Positions 52,290 through 62,811 of a stretch of DNA of 64,000 nucleotides are shown one piece after another. The translations under genes were made by a program, and so were the position numbers. The stretch is from Ditylenchus dipsaci (lineage: Eukaryota; Nematoda; Chromadorea; Rhabditida; Anguinidae). Location: positions 868,001 to 932,000 of the forward strand of contig SADC01001283.1 of NCBI GenBank assembly GCA_004194705.1, written 5' to 3'. Numbering within the stretch: the first letter of the stretch is position 1; every line of letters starts with the position of its first letter. The notes beneath the pieces are model-generated. The model saw only the letters and a program-made list of their open reading frames with translations, was not told where the DNA came from and made no database searches.

Positions 52290-52680
52290 AGACAGAAACC
52301 GGGATTACCGGGATTTTGCATAAAACGCATTTTTGACCCACTTTTCAAGTAAAAGTGCTGACTAAAAATTTTAGGTCTGTATGCTACTTTTTATTCCTCT
52401 ATCGACTGGCTCTTTTACTTTTTGCTTTTTATACGAAAAATCTCGACCTCCGACCTTGAATCCGGTATCGACAAACCGGGATCCCGTTTCCGTCAGTACC
52501 GGGATTCAAGGTCGGAGGTCGAAATTTTTCGTATAAAAAGCAAAAAGTAAAAGAGCCAGTCGATAGAGGAATAAAAAGTAGCATATAGACCTAAAATTTT
52601 TAGTCAGCACTTTCACTTGAAAAGTGGGTCAAAAATGCGTTTTATGCAAAATCCCGGTAATCCCGGTTTCTGTCTCTACT
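52290..52680. mobile_element. 390-bp palindromic foldback in transposase intron
   Basis: AGAGACAGAAACCGGGATTA at 52290 is mirrored by TAATCCCGGTTTCTGTCTCT ending near 52678. Arms of about 180 bp are nearly identical (CATTTTTGACCCACTTTTC, GCTACTTTTTATTCCTCTAT, TCGACCTCCGACCTTGAATC) around an ACCGGGATCCCGTTTCC centre. Confidence 0.85.
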
Positions 52681-53777
52681 AATTTTTCCATCTTTCAAGG
52701 TCTCGATTGGATGGCTTAACAGTTTTCTCAAGCGCCATAATTTCACTCGCCGCCGTGTTACCACAACTGCTCAGAAGCCTCCAGAAAACTACGCCGAAGC
52801 TGTTGCCCGATTTATGGTCCACATCGAGGAAAGAAGAAAAGCAGTCAAGTTCAGCTCAGTTCTGGCAATGGATGAGACAGCTGTTTGGTTCAATTGCCCG
52901 GACAATAAATGCATTGACACTGAGGGGACCAAAGATGTAAGAATTTATCATGACTAACTGAAAACCACAGTTATCGCTATCAGGTAACTGTCGTCACAAC
53001 TGGACACGAAAAGATGAGGATGAAGATGAAGATAACCGTCTGCTTGACTGCTCGATCGGATGGAAAGAAGTTTTTGCCGTACGCTTTGGTCCATCGCAAG
53101 CGTCCAGTGCCAAAGATCATCGAAAAATTCAAAGGAAAGCTAATCATCAACTGTAATGGGTCTGTTTAAATGAATGATGACACAACTGCTGACTACTTGA
53201 AGCAAGTCATTGGTGGAAACCTTTTTTCTGACAAACGCCTTCTGGTTTGGGATGCATTTGCAGCACGCAAGAGCATGAAAACAATGGAGGTCTTGAAGCA
53301 AATCGGTGTGGAAGCGGCATTCATTCCCTGAGGTTGTACCAAATTTATCTAGGTTGGTATTTTAATTGATTTGACGTTCCTGGTGGGTGCACTGAATTTA
53401 TTCAAGTCGGCATCTTTTTATTGGTTTGATTTTCTACCCATTTTTCTGTTTAGGCACCGGATGTGAGCTGGAATAAACCTTTGAAAGAGAGAATGAGACA
53501 TTACTACACAATCTGGATGGCCAACGATTTAGAAAGAGAATTCACAGCAGGAGGGAACCCAGAAGCGCCGTCTCTTGAACTGGTTCTGGTATGGATCGAC
53601 AGGGCATGGCAAGAAATTCCCAAGAGCTTATCATTAAATTGTTCAAAGGTGATTTTTATGCTTGATCAGTTATTTTCAAGGTTTACTTTATAGCGTGCGC
53701 ACTAACCACAGCAACAGATGGGACAGAAGATGACCAGATAATTTGCTTCAAAACAGCTGGCTCCATTCGATACGTGT

Positions 53778-55186
53778 CAATTGTTCCCGGCGCCGATTGT
53801 TCCCGGCGGCCGATTGTTCCCGGCTTATATAAAAGGGACAATTGTTCCCGTCCTATATAAAATGACCGATTGTTCCTGGCTAGTATAAAAGGGACAATTG
53901 TTCCCGGCATATGTAAAATGACCGATTGTTCCCGTCGACCGATTGTTCCCGGCTCGTATAAAAGGACAATTGTTCCGGCTATTATATAGCTCTTGAAGAC
54001 AGTTTTATTTTTCAAGTTTTGGATTTATTTTTGATATTGCTGTTGTTATTCACCTTTCGTGCCATATTTTTCCTCTTTTTATCGACAAATACTTTAGTGC
54101 CGATATGGATTTTAATTTCATTGCTAATCTACTTGCCCGCATCGATCACGGTGAGCAAATAGTTGCACATAACAATGTAAGCTGTTAGTTCGTACACACT
54201 CATTTGGGCGCAACTCATTTGGACGCCCTCATTTAGGAGCCCTCACTTGGGCACCATTATTTTATATTGATTTTTGTGTAGGTAAAGAAAAAGGTGTAGG
54301 TAAAATGACTTTTGGGGCTTTAGCAACACCACCCCCCCCCCTCGAAAAACGTTGTAAATAAAAAAGACTATAAAACTCCAAAGAAGGTGTAGGTAAAATG
54401 ACTTTTTCGGGGGCTTTAGACCCCCCATCTGATTTTTCTGGCTGCGCCTCTGACTACCCTACAGCCAATAGCTGGTAACTAGCACTTAGGTAACAACACC
54501 TCAGTACGACCAGCCAAGACCCTGGATTTCAGGTTGCCGCATCGGGACACCTGTGATAGTACTGTACACACTTATTTTATCCAATCATTTCATCCTAACT
54601 TTTTTCGACTCAAACTTAGTTTTTAGGTGAAGCCTTAGGCGCATGGTAGGCAGCGTATGTCAGGAGAAGCTGATCCTAGGATCTTGGGGAGAGTCCAGCG
54701 CTATCCTCAAATTAATCTAATTGATTACCTCCGTGGACTGGCTCACAATTTCGTGATAGATCAGTAGAATTTTATCTTTGTTATTGTGTTATTATTTCGC
54801 TTTGATGTCGTATGGGAAAGGACAATAAAGTTAGTAATAACCATTCATGAAGCGGAATGTTCTAGGAGAGAGTACGCTTTTATAGTACTGACAGGTTTAA
54901 AACTGGTTTCTCATGTAAACTGGGAACAGTTGTCCCTTTTATACCAGCCGGAAACAATCGGTCACCGGGAACAAGCGGTCATTTTACATATGCCGGGAAC
55001 AATTGTCGCTTTTATACTAGCCGGGAACAATCGGTCAAATTTATATATGCCGGGAACAATTGTCCCTTTTATACTAGCCGGGAACAATCGGTCATTTTAT
55101 ATAGGACGGGAACAATTGTCCCTTTTATATAAGCCGGGAACAATCGGCCGCCGGGAACAATCGGCGCCGGGAACAATTGTCCGTGT
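53778..55186. mobile_element. Foldback with CCGATTGTTCCCGGC arrays inside the transposase gene
   Basis: Left array 53780-53985: CAATTGTTCCCGGCGCCG, then CGATTGTTCCCGGC alternating with TTATATAAAAGGGACAATTG. Right array 54925-55186 is the inverted form, about 8 units. Flanks ATACGTGTC / GTCCGTGTC could be a worn 9-bp duplication. The middle has minisatellite and CTCATTTGG-type repeats and GGTGTAGGTAAAATGACTTTT (twice) but no transposase. Confidence 0.8.
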
Positions 55187-55739
55187 CCGGGCTCCATTGG
55201 CGCAAAAGGACTTGAAATTCTTCAAGGTATCCGAACTCAGAACACCGCAAGAGATGGTCGCAATGACTTCGAAGAAGCAGTAATACTTGAAGAAGGCAAG
55301 CTAGAAGAAAGTGCGCAAGAAATAAACCTTGAAGAAATAAATCTGGACGAATTTTTTGAGTTTGTTGATCAGTTTGATTGAATGTTTGTAAATAAAATGT
55401 TAACCCAACACTTTGAAAACCAAGAAGAGGTACGGGGGAGAACACTTATTTTCCAGCTTCCCTCACGGGGGGGCGTTTATTAGAGAAAATACGGTAACTA
55501 ACAAAATCGGTTCGCCAAGCGTACTTACCCCACTTTCCTGGCGTACCCGATTACTCACCATTCTCAAAGCATGACTTCTCACTCTCCTGGCACGCTTGCC
55601 CTTTTTTCTGACTCAGGAGCCCTTGACACCAGCGGATACCCTCACCTCTGTCAAAGCACAAATAAGATTACAAAAATCACAAATAAGATAACTTCAACAG
55701 TTATCAACTATGGGTAGTGATGTTTGGAGATTAAGTAAG

Positions 55740-56670
55740 GGTACCCTCACTCACTCTCAGGATACTCTTACTTAATCTCCAAACATCGCTACCCACTCTT
55801 ATGGTACTCCTACACACTCTCCTGGTGCCCCTACTCACTTCCATGGTACCCCTACCAACTCTCCAGATAACCCACCTACTCTTCAGGCATACCTACCCGC
55901 TCTCCAGGCACACTGACATACTCTTCAGGTACTCTCACTCACTCTCCAGACCCCCCCCCTATCCACTCTCCAGGTATCTCTGCCAGCTCTCCAGGTACCC
56001 CTATTAACTCTACAGGTGCCCCTACCCACTCTCCAGGCCCCCCTACCCACTCTCCAGGTACCCCTACATACCAGTGCTGTAAATTTTGGAATTTCGGCAC
56101 CGGCACCGCACCGGGCACCGGCCTGGAAAATTTTGGCACCGCGCACCGCGCCGGGCACCAACCTCCGAAATTTCGGCACCAGGCACCGCACCGGGCATTT
56201 TTTTATATGTTAAAAAAATTATCAATTTAATTTTGAATTTTTTTAGCTAAATTGCAAATATGAACAATGTTATCGACATTATTGTGTTGTTTCGAGGCGA
56301 ATTATAACTTAGTTAGCTGTTGCCGGGTATGATACATACCACTTGCTGGTGCGGCACCGGTTCGGCACCGACCTCTAAAATAATGGCACCGGGCACCGCA
56401 CCGGGCACCGACCTCTGAAATTTCGGCACCGGGCACCGCACCGGTGCCATTTACAGCACTTCTACATACTCTCCAGGCACACCTATTAACTCCTCAGGTA
56501 CCCCTATTAACTCTACAGGTGCCCTGCCCACTCCCCTCGTACCCCTACTAACTCTACAAGTGCCCCTGCCCACTCTTCAGGCCGCCCTACCCACTCTCCA
56601 GGTACCCCTACCCACTCTCCAGGTACCCCTACCCACTCTCCAGGCACCCCTACCAACCCTCCAGGTAGCT
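55740..56670 (+). repeat. Minisatellite CCCTACCCACTCTCCAGGTA
   Basis: About 25 copies of a 20-bp unit (CCCTACYMACTCTCCAGGTA), degenerate at the edges, split by the hAT-like element at 56072-56461. Frames through it are artefacts. Confidence 0.85.
56072..56461. mobile_element. hAT-like MITE with GGCACCGGGCACCGC words
   Basis: Ends CAGTGCTGTAAATTTTGG and ATTTACAGCACTT are inverted, flanked by the 8-bp duplication CTACATAC (56064-56071 and 56462-56469), both features of hAT elements. Each end is made of GGCACCGGGCACCGCACC and ACCTCTGAAATTTCGGCACC words. It inserted in the minisatellite. Confidence 0.8.
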
Positions 56671-56687
56671 CTAACAAAACTATGCCT

Positions 56688-56815
56688 AAAATTAAATTCT
56701 AGGCCTTGTTTTGTTAGAAACTAAGCTCAAAAATCCGTACAGAAGCCGAATGATGAGGCGAAAAAATTTGAATTGGCGGGGGACAATTCAAAACAGGTGG
56801 CAATGGCCCTTTAAC
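56688..56815. repeat. Half copy of palindromic family C
   Basis: TCTAGGCCTTGTTTTGTTAG, AAAATCCGTACAGAAG, TTGAATTGGCGGGGGAC and GGCCCTTTAA match one arm of 51391-51630. Confidence 0.75.
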
Positions 56816-57184
56816 GGGGTTCGGAGAGCATAAAGTGCTTTTAGATGATTGGGGAAACGACTATGCCCTCCGAAAACGGTGTCTCTGTGACCAAAACAGC
56901 CAATTCTGCTAATTCCCAAATATGTCTTTACCAAGTGAGAGTGAAGGTAGAAATCCGCTAATTGGACACTAGGCTTAAGAGTGAAAGTAAAATAAATGCT
57001 GTATTCAGAATGGAGGTGAAAGTGAGAGTGAAAGTGTCGCATTGTGAACGTAGGTTTAACGTCTTTTGAAGAGCTCTATGGACACCCTTTAGTTTCTGTC
57101 TAAGTCTCAGTCTTAGTCTAAGTTTCATTCTAAGTCGCAGTCCGTGAACGAGCCATCTTAGAAAAATTTTGAAAAAAATCGGCA

Positions 57185-57340
57185 CAGGTAACGAACAAGC
57201 ACCCCAAAAAAATCAATAGGGGGACCAAGGCAAAAAAATTTAAAAATAAAAACAATCAACAGGGGGGACCAAGGCATCTTTTTTTTTTGCCTTGGTCCCC
57301 CTATTGATTTTTTGGGGTGCTTGTTCTTTACTCGAGTGGG
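57185..57340. mobile_element. Foldback, GAACAAGCACCCC / GGGGTGCTTGTTC
   Basis: GAACAAGCACCCCAAAAAAAT at 57192 is inverted at 57310-57335; within it the words AATAGGGGGACCAAGGCAAAA and CAACAGGGGGGACCAAGGC are followed by their complement. It is in the likely PARP promoter region, 500 bp upstream of the start. Confidence 0.75.
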
Positions 57341-57839
57341 GTGCTTGTTCTTAACCTTGGCCAAAAAATCGTGGTAAGTCGATTTTATCATTCTCTCAAA
57401 ATTTGCCTTTTAATAATTACAAGTACGATGGGAGCGCCACGATGTTGCCCCTTGTATGCAAAAACCCGGTATGCCCTAAAAAATCACTATCAGCAACTTT
57501 AGGTTCAATTTTACAAAAAATCGCTCTAAACAGGTTTTATGAACCCTGTTATGCGCATATGCATACCCCTTTGAATAAACGCCAAAAAGTAAAATAAAGC
57601 CTTTTTCCGGATATAACATGTTTACGTGTTTGAATTTAGCTATTTTACTTATTATTTTAAAACATGTTGTTCGTCAACATGTTTTTTTGGATATCACTTT
57701 AACCGTGTTGCATTTCCCGAGAAACTAGACCAAATTAGCTGTGGTTTAGAATTTACTAATTTTAACCTCTTTTTCGTGAATATTGAAACAATGTTACCCT
57801 CATAATTTCCAGTTTCGAAGAAATTTTTTCGACGAATCC

Positions 57840-58539
57840 ATGGCTGATAAGGTAAAAGAAGAAGTTGAAAGCGCTGAAGATGGCAATCCTCAAGAAATTC
57901 CGTATGCGGCGAATATGCTAAATCAAGTAAAATTTGAATGTCTAGTAAATTTATTGACCAGTTAACATTTCAGATCGAGCCAGCTGCAAAGGTTGTAAAG
58001 AAGGCATTGCAAAGGTAATTTTATTGAGTTCCGAATTCAACTGAAATACTCTTACCAGTTGTAGGGTTCTTTGCGAATGGCTGTCAGATACCCCAGTCGC
58101 TTTTTCGATGGGTATCAAGAAAATTGGTTAGATTTTTTCTTATTGGTTTTTGTCAAAATATTCTCTATTTCAAGGCATCATTTTGATTGTTTCTGGAAGC
58201 GAGCCAAGAAAAATGACATAAACGAGACCTCAATCCGGGGTATGGAATGGTTAAAGTGGGAAGATCAGGAGTTGATTCGTCAACGTATTCTTGAACTCAA
58301 AGGTGGAAAGCTGTTTTTCTTTAACTTTGACTAGCCCTATGTGATTCTAGATTTACCAGACGATTTCGGCACCCCGAAGTCAGCAGTTCCTAAGATCGAG
58401 CATGCTAAATCGTCGGCTGGAAAATGCTTTAAGTGCAAAGAAAAGATTGAGAAGGGGCAAATTCGTGTCGGATTCAGAGCCTCGTTTTTCCACCCCAAGT
58501 GTTTAAGGAAACAAATGATTTTACTAAAGATGCTTCTAG
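57840..58539 (+). CDS. PARP1: PARP exons: zinc fingers 1 and 2 (DNA-break recognition)
   Basis: After MADKVKEEVESAEDGNPQEI the frame gives, with one G restored at 57911, EYAKS-N-RASCKGCKEG (Cys pair of Zn1), GSLRMAVRYPSRFFDG, then HHFDCFWKRAKK (His and Cys of Zn1) and GMEWLKWEDQELIRQRIL. Zn2 follows in 58351-58539: EHAKSSAGKCFKCKEKIEKG, QIRVGFRASFFHPKC; one T restored after the last Cys lets it run on as FKETNDFTKDAS. The spacing C-x2-C...H-x2/3-C matches the PARP-type finger. Confidence 0.9.
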
Positions 58540-61500
58540 GTTTGTTATACAATTCGCCTCCAAACGATCCTTTTTGTTTCTCTGACTTTAGGGAATTATT
58601 TAGCCAATTATTCTCCCCTTTGAAGGATGAGCGCCCACTCAACCCTGATTCAAGATAAGACCCGTCGTTAACTCTAGAATTCTGGCGCTGGTATGGAATA
58701 CCCTCCCCTCTCCTGAAATTTTTCCTTGTGAAAGTATCTGTAACTAGCTTTTGGAACAATAAGTTTAGGCAGAAAACTAAGGCTCAGGAAAAGGCCGGCG
58801 TACGGAAGACAGGACTAATAGATGTCTTACGCCCTTTTTGAGGATTGAGACGTGTATTTGGTTATTTTCTACTGGTATTTTAAAGGGGGAATGGCCGTTG
58901 CCAATGTAAGTCTATTGAAGAGGGGGTACCAGTGAAATTCAAGCGAGAATTGGATCCATGTAATTTGGCGAAATTAGAGGAACAGCAATACCTTAGTGAG
59001 AATCGAACCGACGACCAACAATCCTCTAAAATAATTGTGTAACGTTCAGCCTCACTAAAATTAAACCAGAATCGTCCATCCATGACTAGGCTGCCAGGCC
59101 ACTTCTTCAATCCTTCAAAAAAAGAGAAAACACAGTAAACCTTGTGATCTAATTGTAGTATCTGATGTAGTTTTTGCGCTCTATCATGTGATATTTCTAT
59201 TTTCTGAAAATGTCCTATGAAAGTTTTTGAAAAATTTCAAAAGCAAGCTATGACCACTTGAATTGTCTTCCAAAAGCCCCTGGTTTTTGGATGGTTTCAA
59301 GATAAAATTGTTTTAGCTTGAATATTGTGATATTTGCTTGTTGTCTTGTGACTCTTTGCACTAGTTCTGTCGCATTTTTCACGTTTAGCATATTAGTATA
59401 ATGTCAGCAATTTTTTTATTGAAAAGTCGACAGGCATAAGCCGAGCAGAGTGCCCTTCAAATTTCAGTACCAGGGAAAAACAGCTGGTCTTATATCTTCT
59501 CCTAAAATTTCGAAGTGACTTTTGTTAAATTTTTGTGTTGCTTTTTGCCTATATTCTTGTTCTGGAATTTCTCTACAAGTGTTGACCAGGCATTGTCCAT
59601 GAGAAATTCTCTTGTATAATACACGAGGAAAAGTTCGTTTTCAACTACAGTTATCTTCGGATCAAAAACTGATAACTTGAAAATTTGGCTCGACGAGGCG
59701 AAGACACGCCTTATCCCCTGAAAGTCAGAAATATGAGAAAGTTTGTTCGGTGGCGCATTATGTTCTCGCATTCATATTACAAATTACATCGTCTATTTCA
59801 GTATTGTTGGTTTTGAATTGCTCGATGAATCCGAAAAAAACGAGCTGAAAGAGTTATTCCAGCTGCACCGGCAGAGTAAATCTTTGGTTGTGAAATAATG
59901 CACTGAAAATGTGATTTTACAGGAAGAAACGAAAAGCTAATGAGGTGGACGAAAACGTTGCTAATCCGTCCCCTAAGAAAGTGAAAACTATTGTTGAGGA
60001 TGAGGATGTCCGGAAACAACTTAAGGCAAGTGGTTTGAGAACTGAAGTCATTTAGGATAAAAGATTTGTCAAACCTGTTATTGTTGTTTAGAAGCAGACC
60101 GACATTTTGTGGAATGCTCGTGAGCAGCTATCGAAAGAATTGTCAAAAGCTGAATGGAAGAACTTCTGGAAGCCAATGGACGTACCAAGTCAAAAAAGGA
60201 GGAATTGATGCAGTACGACCATTCAACTCTTAAAATTTGATTTTCGAATAATATTAAGGTTCTGGACCAGTTGATTGATTGCGCCGTATTTGGTGTTCCT
60301 CAGAAGTGTCCAGAGTGTGGACCGGAAAATTACTTTTCAAGTATGTTTTTATTACTGGCTATTTATTTTTAGCTGAGAAGTTTCATTTCACGCATATTTT
60401 TTAATCGCCTCACATTTCAGTTCGGCCATGCACGCTTACAAATGCAAAGGACATGTGCGCGCTTTAAAATTTTTAAAACTTTATAAAGCTTTTATTGCTA
60501 TTTAGGCTACGGAATATGCTCCCTGTCCTTACTCCACAAAAAATCCAGCCAGGTTGAAGCTTTTTCAGCTTTGTTGCAGTCTGTTGATTTCTGAAAATTT
60601 TGTCATTTCAGAACATCCTTCAAAATCCCTTCAGATATTTTTGAGAATCATAAATTTCTGTCTAAATTAAAAAAGCCTGTAAGCATATAATCCGGCAACT
60701 CTAAATCTTTTTAATAAATTCATGCTTTTAGCTCCTTACAAATCGTGTTTATCCCGAACTGGCAGAGAAGGAAAAAGTAATCAATCCCATCGAGCAGTCA
60801 ACTTCCTTTGCCAAATACAACCCTGCTGCTAAAAAAAGAAAACTTCTCGGTATAAATTTAGCCATTGGCTTCTGTTAACCGTGAGGACTAATTTTTTTTG
60901 AAGAGAGTGGTGCCAAGAAACTTTTGGTCAAAAATGGATGCGTTGTGGACGAAAAATGCGATGTTGCAGAAGAAACCCATGTGTATATCGATCCTGTTGA
61001 TAGTGAGTGTTTCATATTTTTCGGCTGCGTTTCAAGATCGAGTAGTCAAGCTTTAAGAACTCCCGTGGCAAGCAACTCTTGGAGCGAGCGACTTTCAGTC
61101 CAATAAAACTCTTTTTATAAGCTACAGCTCCTTAAAGCTGATGATGCCAACACGTGAGTTTTCCTTAAAAAAATTGTCCCCGAGAGGCTCATTTGTCTTT
61201 TCAGATATTACTTGTTTCGGTAAAATTTTCGTAGTTTCATGTCGAAAAAGTTATGTTATGCAAGGATTTTAGTGCATGGGGAAGGGTCGGGACTGTTATT
61301 GGTATTTTAGATCACCGTTTTTTAATCCCGCATTATTTTGCGGTATTCTAGGTGGCACTAAGACGGAAGACTTTGGTCCAGATTTGAAAGCATGCAAAGA
61401 GCAATTTGAGTTCTTTTTTAAGGACAAAACTCGTAACGAATGGGCTGATCGACATAACTTCAAAAAGTATTCTTTTTGTGTCCAAAATCGTAGGTCTAGG

Positions 61501-62811
61501 ACAGGTGTGTGGAATATATCTGCATTTTAGGAGCCCGTATGGAATGAACATTATTGAGCTAGATTTCGATGCAAAGGTTAGGTGGAATTTCTGACTGCTT
61601 TCCAAATTTCAGGCTTTTAGGAAGATATCGCGATCAATAATTTAAATGTTGAGACCTCCAAGTCTTCTCTGGACAAGCCAATCAAGGAGCTTATTTCAAT
61701 GATTTTGATATTAACGCCATGAAAGCGACTATGAAGGAGTTCGAAGTGAGTGTTTTATTAAATTCCGTTTATTTTGATTTTTTTACACAGTCCTTTTCCT
61801 TTCAGATCGACATGAAGAAGATGCCTCTTGGAAAGCTGTCAAGAAAGCACATCTTGAGTGCTTACACTGTTCTGACTGATATTCAGGAAAAGGTAGGACA
61901 AACAATCAAGTGTAAATTTTTTCTTCATTGTTTTTTCTTAAGATGTCTGCAGAAAAGTCCGCCTACTCAAACTGATTTTTTGGATGCCACCAATCGATTT
62001 TATACGCTTATTCCACATAAGTACGTTATATTACGCCAATACTGGTTATATGCCAATACTGGCTATACGCCAATACTGGTGGTAATGAGTTTCCATTTAA
62101 GCACTGGGCTTTCAAATCCTCCGCTTTTAAACAGTCGGGAACTTATCAAGGTTGGTTCTTATATTGTACATCTTATATGGTTTCTCTTATATAGTTGTTT
62201 TAACTGGATTAAAAAATTACTTTAGACGAAAAGTGAGATCCTAGATAATTTACTGGAAATGGAAGTTGCATTTAAAATTATCAAGTCTGAAACTGAAGAC
62301 ACTTCTATTGTTGGAAAAGTAAGATAACTTGGAGGTGTAGTAATTTTGCGAAGGTGATATTTTCTTTTAGGATTTGTTCGATGTTCATTTCGAAAAACTC
62401 AATTGTAAAATGGAAGTTGTGGACAAGCAGTCGGAAGAATTCGCATTAGTCAAGAAGTATGCTGAGAATACTCATGGCGCTACGCACGACTCATACAAGC
62501 TCGATATCGTGGATGTAAGTTTTTCGTAGGTTTATATAGGATAATTCTGAGTGTATTGACAGGTAATAAAGTTGGACAGAGCGGATGAAGCTAAAAAGTT
62601 CAGGGGTGACATAGGAAATACTTATTTGCTCTGGCATGGATCACGTACAAGTAACTACGTCGGCATCCTTAAGCAAGGTCTTCGTATCGCGCCTCCAGAA
62701 GCACCTGTTGTAATCTTTTTGTTTAGCTCTCTTCGATGCTGAATTAAAACAGACTTTTAGACTGGTTACATGTTTGGTAAGGGCATATATACTGCGGATA
62801 TGGTCAGCAAG
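57840..62811 (+). CDS. PARP1: PARP-1-like poly(ADP-ribose) polymerase, 3' end off window
   Basis: Nuclear enzyme that senses DNA breaks and builds poly(ADP-ribose) on proteins from NAD+. About 27 exons split by introns mostly of 45-60 bp: 57840-57926, 57974-58014, 58065-58111, 58175-58302, 58351-58539, 59802-59875, 59923-60025 (GC donor), 60093-60212, 60259-60340, 60421-60454, 60506-60552, 60612-60678, 60732-60849, 60904-61002, 61099-61153, 61205-61219 (15 bp), 61273-61301, 61352-61489, 61531-61576, 61621-61745, 61806-61892, 61943-62020, 62102-62150, 62226-62318, 62371-62514, 62563-62709, 62761-62811. Domain order: Zn1, Zn2, basic NLS, PADR1/Zn3, WGR, helical regulatory domain, ART catalytic domain. 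No BRCT is visible. The catalytic Glu and the C-terminus lie beyond 64000. At least six single-base losses in homopolymers must be restored for an open frame. Confidence 0.93.
58540..59801. other. Large PARP intron with a tRNA-like fragment
   Basis: 1.26 kb between the Zn2 exon and the exon at 59802, far longer than its neighbours. A possible small exon near 58593-58640 (reading ELFSQLFSPLKDER) cannot be excluded. At 58985-59105 (minus strand) TGGCAGCCTAGTCATGG resembles an A box and GGTTCGATTCTC a B box; no clean cloverleaf can be folded by eye, so a tRNA-derived SINE is more likely than a functional tRNA. Confidence 0.4.
59802..60849 (+). CDS. PARP1: PARP exons: NLS and PADR1/zinc 3 domain
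   Basis: FELLDESEKNELKELFQ, then a basic, NLS-like KKRKANEVDENVANPSPKK. DILWNAREQLSKELSKAEWK then, one base restored near 60151, LLEANGRTKSKKEELMQ, VLDQLIDCAVFGVPQKCPEC, AYKCKGH, EYAPCPYSTKNPA and IPSDIFENHKFLSKLKK. The two CPEC/KCK..C groups correspond to the third zinc site that links DNA binding to catalysis. The last exon (TNRVYPELAEKEKVINPIE) ends in a basic AAKKRKLL and leads straight to WGR. Confidence 0.85.
60904..61576 (+). CDS. PARP1: PARP exons: WGR domain
   Basis: ESGAKKLLVKNGCVVDEKCD, VYIDPVD, then (one A restored at about 61107) NSFYKLQLLKADDANTYYLF, AWGRVGTVIG with the name-giving Trp-Gly-Arg, GGTKTEDFGPDLKACKEQFE, FFFKDKTRNEWADRHNFKKY and MNIIELDFDAK. A 15-bp exon (61205-61219) encodes YYLF and part of an Arg, and is the smallest exon I can identify in the window. 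Confidence 0.9.
61621..62811 (+). CDS. PARP1: PARP exons: regulatory helices and start of catalytic domain
   Basis: Helical domain: DKPIKELISMIFDINAMKAT (one T restored at 61702), EFE-IDMKKMPLGKLSRKHI, LSAYTVLTDIQEK, DATNRFYTLIPHK, NPPLLNS, EILDNLLEMEVAFKIIKSE. Catalytic domain: VKKYAENTHGATHDSYKLD, LLWHGSRTSNYVGILKQGL (the NAD-binding His), RIAPPEAP, TGYMFGKGIYTADMVSK (the Tyr). Between 62020 and 62102 the intron holds a tandem CGCCAATACTGG-TTATA repeat. The following intron starts GTGAGT at 62812 and had not ended by 64000. Confidence 0.93.

Larger units (their letters stand above)
51810..55380 (+). pseudogene. Tigger/jerky-type DDE transposase, degenerate
   Basis: Exons: 51810-52018 (start ATG; psq-like helix-turn-helix, KFEVDRKRIKEWIQKEN), 52064-52247 (CENP-B helix-turn-helix, ELAEWIREKREHKQPVSRR), 52700-52936 (WLNSFLKRHNFTRRRV then first Asp in LAMDETAVWFNC), 52984-53335 (TGHEKMRMKMKITVCLTA, second Asp in RLLVWDAFAARKS), 53454-53648 (third Asp in PDVSWNKPLKERMRHYY), 53693 onward (CALTTATDGTEDDQIICFK), then after the inserted foldback an acidic tail (EEINLDEFFEFVDQFD) ending about 55381. 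In-frame stops at about 53167 (TAA) and 53329 (TGA in IPGGCTKF) and the insertion disable it. All three catalytic aspartates are still visible. It binds DNA ends and cuts at TA in active relatives; it may once have mobilised the TA-flanked MITEs of this window. Confidence 0.8.
51635..55497 (+). mobile_element. Pogo/Tigger (jerky/CENP-B-like) transposon, interrupted
   Basis: Left side keeps GAGGGGCGTTTATTACAGAG (51631); the right end is GGGGGGGCGTTTATTAGAG then AAAATACGGTA ending 55496, the same TACCGTATTTTCTCTAATAA terminus as the MITEs at 14526, 17419 and 33775. A transposase gene lies between. Two foldback elements have inserted: 52290-52680 in its second intron and 53778-55186 in its 3' coding part. 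Confidence 0.75.

Noticed and set aside
51635..55497. Domesticated host CENP-B/jerky gene
   Set aside because: In-frame stops at about 53167 and 53329 are not homopolymer losses, the gene has transposon termini, and a foldback interrupts its last exon.
58985..59105. Functional tRNA gene on the minus strand
   Set aside because: A- and B-box-like motifs are present but too far apart and no acceptor stem or anticodon arm could be folded by eye; kept only as a possible SINE.
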